Below, piece by piece: positions 9,052 to 18,046 of a stretch of 64,000 nt of DNA (the stretch's first letter is position 1; each line of letters starts with the position of its first letter). Below the pieces are notes generated by a model. The model was not told the origin of the DNA and ran no database searches. It worked only from the letters and a program-made list of their open reading frames with translations. This stretch comes from Deltaproteobacteria bacterium (GTDB taxonomy: Bacteria > Myxococcota_A > UBA9160 > SZUA-336): positions 1 through 64,000 of the forward strand of contig JAJDAK010000074.1 of NCBI GenBank assembly GCA_029261895.1, read 5' to 3'. Both the position numbers and the translations under genes were made by a program.

Positions 9052-9057
9052 ATTATA
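9052..9057 (-). promoter_or_regulatory. -10 box (TATAAT) for the peroxidase-DUF2231-usp operon
   Basis: A perfect TATAAT lies on the minus strand 47 bases upstream of the ATG at 9005. No convincing -35 hexamer is found at 17 bases, so an activator may be required. No sigma-54 motif lies in this orientation, unlike most other operons in the island. Confidence 0.45.
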
Positions 9058-9219
9058 TGCCGTTCGGACACGCAACAGGCTGACGGTTGTCGTGAAATCG
9101 GGCTGGGCCTATGAGACTCCGAACCCCGGATGCGAAGTATTTGAGGCATAAGGCCACGTCACCACCGAGAGAGAGGCACCTTATCTCGTTAAAAGTCGCG
9201 GTTTGAATGTAGAACCGGT

Positions 9220-9235
9220 GGGTACGGTGCTTGCT
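9220..9235 (+). promoter_or_regulatory. Sigma-54 promoter (-24/-12) for the receiver gene at 9291
   Basis: The sequence GGGTACGGTGCTTGCT has GG and GC separated by exactly 10 bases and a full TTGCT -12 element. It shares ACGGTGCTTGC with the site at 22005. Predicted start of transcription is near 9246, about 45 bases before the coding start. Confidence 0.7.
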
Positions 9236-9290
9236 TAGGATCGAAGGATATTCGGGAATGATTCCGAGGATTATAAAGGCCTAATCGTAG

Positions 9291-9653
9291 TTGAACTCGC
9301 ATTCACAAAAGATTCTCGTGGTCGATCGTGACTCCGACATTCGCAGCGTCATCGATGAGCTGTTAATGGACTACGGTTTCGAAGTACATCAAGCAGCCAA
9401 CAGTCACGAGGCGTTTCTTCAACTTCGACAGCGGAGTTACCACGCCTTGCTCTGCCATGTGGAGTTGCTCAAGTCAGATGAAGGCCGGCTTCATCGGCTT
9501 TGTCGTGAGGTCCATCAAAGAATGCGCATCGTCGCGATGAGCGCATCTGGAGCCGTGGAACTAAATGGAGAGGCTGATGAAAAACTTGCGAAGCCCTTTT
9601 CACGGGCACAGCTTCTCGATGTATTAGGTCGAGACTATTCGGACCCGGACTGA
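9291..9653 (+). CDS. Stand-alone receiver-like protein lacking the phospho-acceptor Asp
   Basis: 120 residues, TTG start (weak ribosome-binding site), consisting of one CheY-like domain. The N-terminal acidic pocket (ILVVDRDSD), the Ser of beta4 (VAMSASG) and the Lys of beta5 (EKLAKPF) are present. The usual Asp of beta3 is His (ALLCHVELL where DxxMP is expected), so phosphorylation at the canonical position is unlikely. It may be a pseudo-receiver adaptor. Its 3' end overlaps the convergent hybrid kinase gene by 19 bases, and it has its own sigma-54 promoter at 9220. Confidence 0.82.
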   Translation: MNSHSQKILVVDRDSDIRSVIDELLMDYGFEVHQAANSHEAFLQLRQRSYHALLCHVELLKSDEGRLHRLCREVHQRMRIVAMSASGAVELNGEADEKLAKPFSRAQLLDVLGRDYSDPD

Positions 9654-11539
9654 TCCGAACCCAAAACTTCCCGCACCTTGCGGAGCAAGTAGTTATTTTC
9701 GAAGGGCTTGCGAATAAATGGATCTTCTGCGCGTAGGTCACCGCGGTCGGCCAGAATTTGATCCGTATAGCCTGACATATAGAGCACTCGAAGCCGCGGG
9801 GTCCGAAATCGCAGCTCCTTGGCCAACGCAAATCCGTTCAATCCCGGCATGACGACATCCGTGATCAACAGATCGATTGCACCCGCGTGCTGTTGGGATC
9901 TCGCCAACGCGTCATCTGAATCAGCCGCAGCAATAACAACGTACCCCTCAGCCGCCAGGACTTCGGTAAAGAGCTCCCGTACAATCTCGTCATCTTCCAC
10001 CAAAAGGATCGTTTCCCCAGTGCCTCGTGCGCTTGTGGACGTTTCCATCGGTGACACCATTACAGCCAACGGAGCTTCGATCTCAGGCAGAAACACCTTG
10101 AACGTCGATCCGAAACCGACTTCGCTTTCGACATCAATCACACCGCCATGGTCTCGCACAATTCCAAAGACCGTTGCGAGCCCGAGCCCGGTGCCTTTAC
10201 CCGGATCTTTCGTTGTAAAGAACGGATCGAAGATTTTGGAACGGGTTTCTGGCGAAATACCCTCGCCTGTGTCGCGCACAATGAGTGCTATAAAATCACC
10301 GGGGGCAAGACCCAGACGATCGGCCTCCACCTGCGTCAACTGCTGCCTTGTCGTTTTCAAGAGGAGCCGCCCACCTTGTGCCATGGCATCGCCCGCATTG
10401 ACAACGAGGTTCATCAAGATTTGCGCAACCTGGCTTTCATCCGCTCGAACGAAAAGCGCGTCCGAACTCAGATCGAGTTTCAACTCTACATCCTCGGGCA
10501 GCGTTCGCACAAAGAGCTCGCGGGCCTCACGTACAGCCTCGTTCAGATCAAATACGATCCGTTGCGTCACTTGCTTCCGGCTGAAACCCAAGAGTCTTGT
10601 CGTCAACGCCGTCGCGCGATCCGCCGCCTTGCGGATCCGCAAAGCGGTCCGAGCCAAACGGCTTCCCGATTCCAGATGATCCAGCAGAATCTCACTCGAG
10701 CCGCGAATCGACGTCAGCAGGTTGTTGAAGTCGTGCGCGATCCCACCCGCAAGAGTTCCAATCGCCTCCATTTTTTGGGATTGGAGCAGTTGTTGTGTCA
10801 GCGTCACTCGGTCGGTGATGTCCAACGTAATTGCAATGAATTCATCCGTGGTGCGACGGTACTGCAGATGAATTTCGACCGGGTACTCAGAACCGTCTTT
10901 ACGCTGATGCACAGTCTTTAAGGTGAGCAAAGGAACCTGTCCACTATGCAGGGGAGCAATCATGCTCCGAAATCGATCCTCATCGAACTCGGGTTTAATA
11001 CCGACGGGGGTGAGGGATACTAGCTCTTCCCATGAGTAGCCCAAATTCTCACGCCCCCCACGGTTTACGAGTTTAAATTTCAAGCTCGTACCGTCGAAGA
11101 CGTACACTTCATTGATTGAGTCCTCGAGGATCGTTCCGAGTTGAACTGCGCGCGATTCAACAGCGTGCCGTTCAGTCAGGTCGTGCATGATCCCCATGAA
11201 CAACCGGCTATCTTCCACCTGCGTTTGTCCAACCGAAAGACGCAGTGGAAAAATCGATCCGTCCTTGCGCCGGCCTTCGACTTCGCGACCGATGCCGATA
11301 ATATGCGGATCGTCGGTGCGCAAGTAGCGTTCGAGATAGCCATCGTGTTCGTCCGCGTACGGCGGTGGCATGAGGATCTTCACGTTCTGACCGATGAGCT
11401 CTTTCTCACTGTATCCAAAGAGCCGCGTCGTTGCCGGATTAAGACCTTCGATAATCCCGCTTTGGTTGATCGTCACGATCGCATCGGGCGCCATATCGAG
11501 GATCGCGCGCATTCGATCGTCGATCGGCTGGAGCTTCAT
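9635..11539 (-). CDS. FixL-like haem-PAS hybrid histidine kinase (PAS-PAS-HisKA-HATPase-REC)
   Basis: 634 residues. PAS1 (about 10-125) has the FixL haem pocket: His65 in EHDGYLERY (proximal haem ligand in FixL), Arg71, His79 in DPH and Arg85 in IIGIGR (equivalents of H200, R206, H214 and R220 of Bradyrhizobium FixL). PAS2 spans about 130-245. HisKA has its phospho-His at about 269 ([13 protein letters not shown]). The HATPase carries VRDTGEGIS and [13 protein letters not shown]-terminal receiver has Asp561 ([10 protein letters not shown]) and the KPF lysine. This predicts a soluble oxygen (or NO/CO) sensor. Its ATG overlaps the TGA of the small gene upstream, so the order murI - small gene - kinase is probably one transcript. 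The partner regulator is unknown; the NtrC-type protein at 18441 is a candidate. Confidence 0.92.
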   Translation of the reverse strand: MKLQPIDDRMRAILDMAPDAIVTINQSGIIEGLNPATTRLFGYSEKELIGQNVKILMPPPYADEHDGYLERYLRTDDPHIIGIGREVEGRRKDGSIFPLRLSVGQTQVEDSRLFMGIMHDLTERHAVESRAVQLGTILEDSINEVYVFDGTSLKFKLVNRGGRENLGYSWEELVSLTPVGIKPEFDEDRFRSMIAPLHSGQVPLLTLKTVHQRKDGSEYPVEIHLQYRRTTDEFIAITLDITDRVTLTQQLLQSQKMEAIGTLAGGIAHDFNNLLTSIRGSSEILLDHLESGSRLARTALRIRKAADRATALTTRLLGFSRKQVTQRIVFDLNEAVREARELFVRTLPEDVELKLDLSSDALFVRADESQVAQILMNLVVNAGDAMAQGGRLLLKTTRQQLTQVEADRLGLAPGDFIALIVRDTGEGISPETRSKIFDPFFTTKDPGKGTGLGLATVFGIVRDHGGVIDVESEVGFGSTFKVFLPEIEAPLAVMVSPMETSTSARGTGETILLVEDDEIVRELFTEVLAAEGYVVIAAADSDDALARSQQHAGAIDLLITDVVMPGLNGFALAKELRFRTPRLRVLYMSGYTDQILADRGDLRAEDPFIRKPFENNYLLRKVREVLGSDQSGSE

Positions 11540-11709
11540 CGCTGCGTGATCCGAGGTCTCGTGGTTTCAACAACAACGTTATGCTCATCATCAATGATGT
11601 AAACGTCGACAAGACCCTCATCCAAGAGCCGCACAAAATCTTCGTTCATCGACCGGTCGTCAGGCATGGCCACTCCGAAACACACGAATGGAACTTTACC
11701 ATCAATCAT
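11536..11709 (-). CDS. Short coupled gene between murI and the hybrid kinase
   Basis: An open frame from ATG 11709 gives 57 residues; a shorter start at ATG 11667 (43 residues) has the better ribosome-binding site (GGAG, about 8 bases). Its TGA overlaps the ATG of the hybrid kinase (ATGA), the usual mark of translational coupling. The sequence looks like real protein (KVPFVCFGVAMPDD, EDFVRLLDEGLVDVYIIDDE) and continues in the same frame as murI after its stop. No family recognised. It may be a small regulator of the kinase or a remnant domain. Confidence 0.45.
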   Translation of the reverse strand: MIDGKVPFVCFGVAMPDDRSMNEDFVRLLDEGLVDVYIIDDEHNVVVETTRPRITQR

Positions 11710-11790
11710 GAGAGGGCGTTCAATAGTATCGCGATGGCTGTTGCGGGCCGACGAAACCCAAATGAATGGTGAACTACCCAGTGAAACAGT

Positions 11791-12609
11791 TCACAAATCG
11801 ATCCATTCGATGCTGGCTTTCGGCAGCGCTTCGCCGAGAAAAGCCGCGCCCACGCGAGCGAAGCGATCAGGATGATCTGTAACCAGGAACGTAGTGTTTC
11901 CACCAGACTTCGTAGCTCCCAGCGCCAAGCGTTCAAGTTCCTGCTGAGTCACTCCGGCGGCGGTCGAAGCCGAGTCCACCAACCTGAAGCCGCTACCAAG
12001 CGATCTCCGTATCGTGCTTTCGAAGAGAGCGAAATGAGTACAGCCTAAGATCACGGAGTCCGGTTGCCGACGTTCAGAGCGGCTTAGGGCTGACCCGAGA
12101 TAATCGTCGGTGATCGCGTCCACGATCGCCCCCTGCACCCGCCCTTCTTCCGCGAGTGCTACGAAGAGTGTACACGCGATCTCTTCTACTATTGCGGATG
12201 AATCATGTTTACGAATCTCTACCGCATAGGCACCACGCGCAACCGTCCCTTCTGTAGCCAAGACCAAGTGTTTCTTTGCCTGACCACAAAGCAGTGCAGC
12301 AGCTGCTGCAGGCTCGATCACACCGAGAACCGGAAGAGGTGCAAACTCTTCGCGCAACACGTCCAACGTTAGTGCCGACACAGTATTACATGCGACCACG
12401 AGCATCTTGATCCGCCGCTCAACCAGCCGTGCTACGGCTTGTCGCGAATACTGTTGCACGGTGCGTGGACTCTTCGTGCCATAGGGCAAGCGTGCCGTAT
12501 CACCCAAATACAGAAAAGACTCATTGGGAAGTAAGGTTCGGAGAGCCCGCACCACCCTGAGACCCCCCACCCCAGAATCGAACACGCCAATCGCAAGATC
12601 CTGGGACAA
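11791..12609 (-). CDS. murI: Glutamate racemase
   Basis: 272 residues if translation begins at the TTG at 12609, which has AAGGAG five bases upstream; a 10-codon longer ATG start (12639) has no such site. It interconverts L- and D-glutamate for peptidoglycan. All family marks are present: the FDSGVGGL motif, LGDTARLPYG, the first catalytic Cys in VVACNT and the second in LGCTHF. Length is normal. It is the first gene of the murI - small gene - haem-PAS kinase string, an unusual neighbour for a cell-wall enzyme. It diverges from the gene at 12676, whose sigma-54 promoter overlaps this gene's ribosome-binding region. Confidence 0.93.
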   Translation of the reverse strand: MSQDLAIGVFDSGVGGLRVVRALRTLLPNESFLYLGDTARLPYGTKSPRTVQQYSRQAVARLVERRIKMLVVACNTVSALTLDVLREEFAPLPVLGVIEPAAAAALLCGQAKKHLVLATEGTVARGAYAVEIRKHDSSAIVEEIACTLFVALAEEGRVQGAIVDAITDDYLGSALSRSERRQPDSVILGCTHFALFESTIRRSLGSGFRLVDSASTAAGVTQQELERLALGATKSGGNTTFLVTDHPDRFARVGAAFLGEALPKASIEWIDL

Positions 12610-12619
12610 CACATCTCCT

Positions 12620-12635
12620 TGGCACGACAAGTGCA
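12620..12635 (+). promoter_or_regulatory. Sigma-54 promoter for the 12676 operon
   Basis: TGGCACGACAAGTGCA has a perfect -24 element and GG-N10-GC spacing; only the first T of TTGC is changed. It lies 41 bases before the ATG at 12676 and would put transcription start near 12646. This supports 12676, not an upstream in-frame ATG at 12619, as the true start. Confidence 0.75.
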
Positions 12636-12675
12636 CCAACAGTCTGCCGAATCATACCCATTATGGAGCTTGGCT

Positions 12676-13818
12676 ATGCGTGAGGTACAGGCGCAAGAAC
12701 TGATGTCGGACTTTGCCGTCCGGACAGGTTTGACGGCCCCCATTCGGGCAGCCGAACGCTACCTGTGGACCGACAGTTTCGCCGTATGCAATTTCCTGGG
12801 AAGCTTCGAGCGGACCGGCGATGAGAAATATGAAGCGCTCGCACTTCGCCTGGTAGATCAAGTCCACGAAGTCTTAGGTCGTCATCGCGACGATGATTCA
12901 CGAGGTGGTTGGATCAGCGGGCTCAATGATTCATCTGGCGTGCATCATCCGACATCGGGAGGACTGCGGATCGGCAAGCGGCTCCCCGAACGAGCCCCCG
13001 GCCAAAACTACGATGAGGCGCTCGAGTGGGATCGTGACGGACAGTACTTCCACTATCTGACGAAATGGATGCATGCACTCGCGCGAACGAGCGATATGAC
13101 CCGCGACCCCACATATCGGTGCTGGGCGATGGAGTTGGCGAAAGCAGCACATCGGAGCTTCATCTATCGACCTGCTCCCGATGCGACACCACGTATGCAC
13201 TGGAAGATGAGCATCGACCTCAGTCGTCCGCTCGTTCTCTCGATGGGCCATCATGACCCACTCGATGCATGGGTCACCTATCTGCAGCTTCAGATGAGCG
13301 AAGCGACCCTTGATCTTTCCAGCGAAATTTCTGACGCGGCACGGATCTGTGAAGGTCAGAATTGGGAAACCCAAGACCCCTTAGGTGTCGGTGGACTGCT
13401 CTTTGATGCGTTCAGGTTGATGCAGCTAGCCACGTCGGGTGCAATCAAAGACTTCCGTTCCATAGAAACGCTACTACAAGCAGCACTACCGGGGCTGGAG
13501 CACTTCGTACGCGAAGGCACGCTCGAAACCCCAGCCGACTTCCGACTCGCGTTTCGCGAATTGGGCCTTTGCATTGGCATTCGAGCCGTTCAGACCATCG
13601 ACAGTCTTATCGCGTCGAGCGCTGACATATTTGCTTGTCCGATAGGCCTGCAGCTCACACTTGATTCACTGAAGTCATTCGAGCCCCTAGCAGAGCGCCT
13701 TGAAAATTTCTGGCTCAAGCCGTCGAGTCAAGCAAGTCGCAATTGGGAGCCACATCGGAATATCAACGAGGTGATGCTAGCCACAAGCTTGGATCCACAT
13801 GGATATCTAGGCGCTTAG
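12676..13818 (+). CDS. Hypothetical protein, probably alpha/alpha-toroid fold
   Basis: 380 residues from ATG 12676, which has GGAG at good spacing. No signal peptide or membrane span. The protein has repeated helix pairs with aromatic and acidic residues (AERYLWTDSFAVCNFLG, QYFHYLTKWMHALAR, GHHDPLDAWVTYLQL), resembling the six-hairpin glycosidase/epimerase type of toroid. No catalytic motif can be assigned and the name is only structural. It is the first gene behind a sigma-54 promoter and is followed seven bases later by the polX remnant, so it belongs to the stress regulon. Confidence 0.7.
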   Translation: MREVQAQELMSDFAVRTGLTAPIRAAERYLWTDSFAVCNFLGSFERTGDEKYEALALRLVDQVHEVLGRHRDDDSRGGWISGLNDSSGVHHPTSGGLRIGKRLPERAPGQNYDEALEWDRDGQYFHYLTKWMHALARTSDMTRDPTYRCWAMELAKAAHRSFIYRPAPDATPRMHWKMSIDLSRPLVLSMGHHDPLDAWVTYLQLQMSEATLDLSSEISDAARICEGQNWETQDPLGVGGLLFDAFRLMQLATSGAIKDFRSIETLLQAALPGLEHFVREGTLETPADFRLAFRELGLCIGIRAVQTIDSLIASSADIFACPIGLQLTLDSLKSFEPLAERLENFWLKPSSQASRNWEPHRNINEVMLATSLDPHGYLGA

Positions 13819-13824
13819 TCGCAT

Positions 13825-14403
13825 ATGAACGAGCAAGCCGAGAGCAACGCATGGGTGGCGAATCAACTCCGTGAGTTGGCCGCGCGACTTCAGCTCGAGG
13901 ACGGTCTGTTTCGGCCGCGCGCGTATCGCCGTGCCGCGGACACGGTCGAACAACTCCATCAACCCATCGCCGAACTTTACGAAACGGGCGGTATGTCGAG
14001 GTTCGAAGAATTGCCGGGCATCGGCTCGCATATCGCACGCACGATCGTAGAGCTCTTCGAAAGCGGTAGCATCAGCCAGCTAGAACGACTTCGACAAAAA
14101 ACGCCCGTAGATGTAGCAGAGCTGCTTGCTGTCGACGGTATCGGCCCCAAGACCCTAAAGATCCTTTGGGAACAGCTCCATATAAAGACGTTGAAGGATC
14201 TCGATGCTGCTCTGTGTAGCGAGCAGCTCCAAAAAATTTCTGGCTTCGGCCCGAAACGCGAAGAACGATTACGACGGGCATTGAGAATCTACCAGCGCGG
14301 AGCGACGCGAGTGCCGATCGAAGACGCTGTCACAATCGCAGCGCAGCTACGTAACAAGCTAGTCCGGCATCCCGCGGTCCGCAGCGCATCAGCCTTCGCT
14401 TGA
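13825..14403 (+). pseudogene. DNA polymerase X, N-terminal part (8-kDa and helix-hairpin-helix region only)
   Basis: 192 residues equal to the N-terminal part of family-X polymerases: ELAARLQLEDGLFRPRAY, a helix-hairpin-helix ELPGIGSHIARTI, a second at VDGIGPKTLKIL and a third at ISGFGPKREERL. It stops at HPAVRSASAFA, exactly where the palm motif GSxRR...GDxD should begin. The next part of the family sequence resumes in another frame at 14397 (see the following entry). So about 60 residues containing two catalytic aspartates are lost together with the frame. The fragment could still bind gapped DNA, but cannot polymerise. Confidence 0.8.
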
Positions 14404-14687
14404 ATGAAGATATCGATGTTGACGTCCGGATCATCCCACCGGAAAGCTATGGGAGCGCGTTGTTGTATTTCACGGGCAATCGGTCCCATACATTGGGCTT
14501 GCGGCGAATGGCGTTGGCTCAGGGACTTCGGCTCAACGAATACGGACTGTTCCAACGCGGCCGGCGGGTCGCGGGCAAAACGGAAAAGGAAGTTTACGAA
14601 GCGCTATCGCTGTCCTACATCGAGCCAGAAAAACGGCACGGCCAAACTGAGATCCGTGATGCACTCGGAGCACGCCTCTCACGATAG
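14400..14687 (+). pseudogene. DNA polymerase X, C-terminal fragment of the palm/thumb
   Basis: Reading from 14397, the sequence RLNEDIDVDVRIIPPESYGS continues a family-X polymerase palm (it holds the third Asp region DVDVRI) and proceeds through GNRSHTLGLRRMA and LRLNEYGLF to LSYIEPEKR. It ends at 14687 with no PHP domain, which bacterial PolX proteins usually carry. The in-frame TTG at 14400 has no proper ribosome-binding site, so this is best seen as the detached 3' part of the deleted gene at 13825. Confidence 0.75.
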
Positions 14688-14728
14688 GGCGAATCCGACA
14701 CCAGATATCGCGGACCGACATGGCGTCG

Positions 14729-14747
14729 CTGTGGTCCTAAACCACAG
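14729..14747. repeat. Inverted repeat upstream of ftsH
   Basis: CTGTGGT and ACCACAG arms (7 bp) flank a five-base loop. There is no T-run after it, so it is not a classical terminator; it could be an operator or an RNA hairpin in the transcript leading to ftsH. It lies in the 146-base gap between the polX remnant and ftsH, which holds no sigma-54 motif. Confidence 0.35.
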
Positions 14748-14833
14748 AAGGGGCAGATCGCGCCATGCCGAAGCCCTTTCGTGGCGTCCGGTAGGATCAC
14801 ATCGACGGCATCATTCTTGAAACGGATTGGCGC

Positions 14834-16780
14834 ATGGCTGACGTCGAACCTACTCAAGACCAACAAACTCCACAGCATCGCCAACCACCTGCTGGACTGC
14901 CGCATCCGGGACACTTTGGTTGGATTCTCATTGTGCTGGGCCTATGGACCTGGTTCTTTTACTCGGGCCTCTCGGGCCAAGAAACACTCTCCTACTCCGA
15001 GTTTAAGGATGCAGTCTCAGCGGGTCAGGTCGTGTCTTGTCAGGTCGGCGCAGAAAGGATTCGGGGTCTGGTTCGCCGCGACGGAACCTCCGCCAAGCGC
15101 CAGATATCGGGAGACAAATCCACCTCGATCATCGAGGTCGGATTCCAGACCGTCCGCGTCGACGATCCGAAGCTTTTTGATGATCTCCACGCAGCGGGTG
15201 TCGAGGTCACGGGTGTACGTCCAAGCATCTGGCCCCAGCTCATCCTTTCTTTGCTGCTTCCACTCGGTTTATTGGCACTGTTTTGGTTCTACATCCTGAA
15301 ACGCGCGGGCGGTACCGGTCTTGGACAAACGGCAATGACCTTCGGCAAGAGCCGCGCACGGCTCGTGGCTGATCGTGACGTTAAAGTATCGTTTCGTGAT
15401 GTAGCTGGGTGCGATGAAGCGAAGGCCGAGTTGGCAGAAGTCGTCGACTTTCTCCAGCACCCCGACCGTTTCACCAGCGTGGGTGCGAAAATTCCCAAGG
15501 GCGTTCTTCTTGTTGGGCCTCCGGGAACTGGGAAGACACTTCTCGCGCGTGCTGTCGCGGGTGAAGCGCGGGTGCCGTTCTTCTCGCTCAGCGGCAGTGA
15601 TTTTGTCGAGATGTTTGTTGGCGTCGGCGCCGCGCGTGTCCGTGATCTCTTTCAGCAAGCCAAGCAACAAGCACCCTGTATCGTTTTCATCGACGAACTC
15701 GATGCGATCGGACGTGCCCGTGGAGTCCGCGTTAGCAATGTTAACGACGAACGCGAACACACCCTCAATCAACTTCTCGTTGAAATGGACGGCTTCGAGG
15801 ACAACACCGGCGTAATCTTGCTCTCGGCAACCAATCGGCCCGACGTGCTCGACGCGGCCCTACTCCGACCGGGCCGTTTCGATCGACAGGTCGTTCTCGA
15901 CTCTCCCGATGCCAAGGGCCGTCGAGAGATTCTCGAGGTGCATGCGCGCAACAAGCCGCTCGCGCCAGATGTAAATCTTGATGCCGTCGCCCGAGCCACA
16001 CCTGGTTTTTCGGGGGCCGATTTGGCCAATGCGATCAACGAAGCAGCTCTGACTGCAGCGCGCCATGAATCCCACGAGATCAGCCAATCGGACCTCGAAG
16101 AAGCGGTCGAGAAAGTTGTCGCTGGCCCCGAGCGTAGGAGCCGTCGACTGGTTACGGATGAAAAACGCCGCGTGGCTTATCATGAAGCTGGACACGCCGT
16201 CGTCGCAAGCCTTTGCCCCGATGCGGATCCCGTCCACAAGATCAGCATCGTCCCACGGGGACGCGCAGCACTGGGCTACACGCTTCAGCTCCCAACGGGG
16301 GATCAGCACCTGCTGACCCGCAATGCGCTCTTTGATCGGATCCGCAGCTTACTTGGCGGGCGAGCGGCTGAGGAACTTATCCTAGGTGAGGTCAGCACCG
16401 GTGCTGAGAACGACCTCGAGCAAGCAACGAAGCTTGCGCGAAACATTGTTGCACGGTTCGGCATGGGAGATTCCGTTCAACTTCTCCACTGCGCTACCAC
16501 CGAGTTGCTCGCCACCGACCCAGGAATGGTGGGCTATTCGATGCGCAATTGCAGCGAGCGCACAGCTGCACTTATCGATGAAGAGGCACAACAGATCCTG
16601 GACAAATGTTACGGCGACTCGAAGCGGATCCTCGAGCAACATAAAGATGCGCTCGAGCGTGTGTCTGCTGCCCTTTTCGAGCGGGAAACTTTGAACGAAG
16701 AAGATTTTCGCGCGCTTCTCATCGAACCCATACACGACCCGGCTTCACCTCCACCGACGCGACAGGAGATAACTACATGA
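14834..16780 (+). CDS. ftsH: ATP-dependent zinc metalloprotease FtsH
   Basis: 648 residues. Two membrane spans (about 27-47 and 133-155) flank a periplasmic domain. The AAA+ module has Walker A GPPGTGKT (about 228), Walker [12 protein letters not shown] and the second region of homology [18 protein letters not shown]. The protease has HEAGH (about 450). It degrades misfolded membrane and regulatory proteins. Length is usual. In this cluster it probably is an accessory, stress-linked paralogue rather than the housekeeping copy; that is inference from context. The next gene overlaps its stop by four bases. Confidence 0.95.
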   Translation: MADVEPTQDQQTPQHRQPPAGLPHPGHFGWILIVLGLWTWFFYSGLSGQETLSYSEFKDAVSAGQVVSCQVGAERIRGLVRRDGTSAKRQISGDKSTSIIEVGFQTVRVDDPKLFDDLHAAGVEVTGVRPSIWPQLILSLLLPLGLLALFWFYILKRAGGTGLGQTAMTFGKSRARLVADRDVKVSFRDVAGCDEAKAELAEVVDFLQHPDRFTSVGAKIPKGVLLVGPPGTGKTLLARAVAGEARVPFFSLSGSDFVEMFVGVGAARVRDLFQQAKQQAPCIVFIDELDAIGRARGVRVSNVNDEREHTLNQLLVEMDGFEDNTGVILLSATNRPDVLDAALLRPGRFDRQVVLDSPDAKGRREILEVHARNKPLAPDVNLDAVARATPGFSGADLANAINEAALTAARHESHEISQSDLEEAVEKVVAGPERRSRRLVTDEKRRVAYHEAGHAVVASLCPDADPVHKISIVPRGRAALGYTLQLPTGDQHLLTRNALFDRIRSLLGGRAAEELILGEVSTGAENDLEQATKLARNIVARFGMGDSVQLLHCATTELLATDPGMVGYSMRNCSERTAALIDEEAQQILDKCYGDSKRILEQHKDALERVSAALFERETLNEEDFRALLIEPIHDPASPPPTRQEITT

Positions 16781-17040
16781 ATCACTATGTTTACCGCTGG
16801 AGTTTCGAGCCTCGTCCAGGGATGCATGCGGAGTTCGAAGTCGCTGCCACAAATATGATTGTGGCGCGACGTATCATTTCAGGGTTCATTGAAGCGCACG
16901 AGGGAGCGGATTGGATTTTCGAGTCCGTGCAGAGGAAGCCATCCGGTCGCGCTGCTGAGCAGGATCTCGCCGTTGTAGAAACGAGCTCGTTTCGCCGTGG
17001 CAACACCCGATCGTTCACCAAGCTACGATACAAGCTCTAA
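16777..17040 (+). CDS. Small hypothetical protein coupled to ftsH
   Basis: 87 residues, ATG overlapping the ftsH stop (ATGA) with GGAG upstream, so translation is coupled. Begins [20 protein letters not shown]; basic at the C-terminus (RRGNTRSFTKLRYKL). No signal peptide, span or known domain. Its position suggests an FtsH-linked adaptor or modulator, but nothing in the sequence proves it. Confidence 0.7.
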   Translation: MNHYVYRWSFEPRPGMHAEFEVAATNMIVARRIISGFIEAHEGADWIFESVQRKPSGRAAEQDLAVVETSSFRRGNTRSFTKLRYKL

Positions 17041-17052
17041 AACCCTCTTCCA

Positions 17053-17997
17053 ATGGGCATCCTCTTACTGTTCGTCATCGGTCTGATCGGTCTGTGGCTG
17101 GGTACGGAGCTCACCGTACGCACGACCACGCAGTTAGCGCGGCGATAGGGTCTCTCTGAAGCTTTTATCGGGCTCACCATCCTCGCCATCGGAACAGATC
17201 TACCGGAGCTCATCGTTGCGGTGAGCGGTGCGGCGCATCAACTCCAGGGGGTCGACGCTTCCGGGGTAATTATTGGAAATGCAATTGGTAGCGCGATCGC
17301 ACAAGGAAGCTCGGTACTTGGTGTTGCGGGGGTCGTCGGTCACCTCTGGCTCCCTCCGCGAATCATTCGCCGCGATGGTCTTGTCCTCTTGTTTTCGATT
17401 CTGCTCGTTGGCCTACTCGCGGCGAATGGAGAGCTGGAGCGGTTGGATGGCCCCATATTGCTCGTGGTGTACGGGGTGTATCTGGCGGGTTTAGTGCAGG
17501 GCGAAACCATACGTAGTCGGACGAAACCAACGGATCCCAAGATTCCGCGGACGGCGCTCACGATCATTGTCGGTCTCGTCACCGTTGCGTTTTCCGCAGA
17601 GCTCGTCGTGCGTAACGCACTTACGTTAGCTGAACGGTGGGACCTAACTCAGACCGCGGTTGGAACGTTGTTGATCGGTGTTGGAACAAGCCTACCGGAG
17701 CTGGCCCTTTCACTGGGCGCCGCGGCCAAAGGAAGGATCGGTTTGTCGGTTGGAAACATCATCGGGAGCAATATTTTCGACCTCCTGGTTCCGACAGGAG
17801 TGAGTAGCTTGATTCATCCCATACGAGTGGGGTGGGACACGCTCGCGATCGACCTGCCTTTCTTGGCACTCATCACCGTGGTAACGATCGCGCTCTTCTT
17901 GCGCCGACGGGGACTTCAGCGTTGGGAGGCTTTCACACTGATTGGGCTCTACCTGAGCTTCGCCGTCGGTCGCTTTGCCGTCGGTCTTCAAGCGTGA
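17053..17997 (+). pseudogene. Na+/Ca2+ antiporter of the CaCA family with an in-frame amber codon
   Basis: The 315-codon frame from ATG 17053 encodes a CaCA exchanger (YrbG/CaxA type): an N-terminal span MGILLLFVIGLIGLWLGTEL, then alpha-repeat 1 with GTDLPELIVAVSG and GNAIGSAIAQGSS, and alpha-repeat 2 with GTSLPELALSLGA and GNIIGSNIFD. At codon 32 a TAG (17146-17148) interrupts 'LARR*GLSEAFIGLTI'; relatives have Leu there, so one base change (TTG to TAG) explains it. An internal GTG at 17221 could restart but would lose the first spans and half of repeat 1. It is either inactivated or read through by a suppressor. Confidence 0.82.
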
Positions 17998-18046
17998 GGT
18001 ATGCGAACATGAACAAACTCGCTTCGTTGAAGGGAATCCAAACCAG

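Noticed and set aside
11600..12680. Possible sigma-54 site (TGGGTATGATTCGGCA, minus) upstream of murI
   Set aside because: The -12 is CGGC, not TTGC, and -24 lacks GGCA; spacing alone is not enough.
14400..14687. Independent small gene starting TTG 14400
   Set aside because: Sequence continues the PolX palm; it is the 3' part of the deleted gene.
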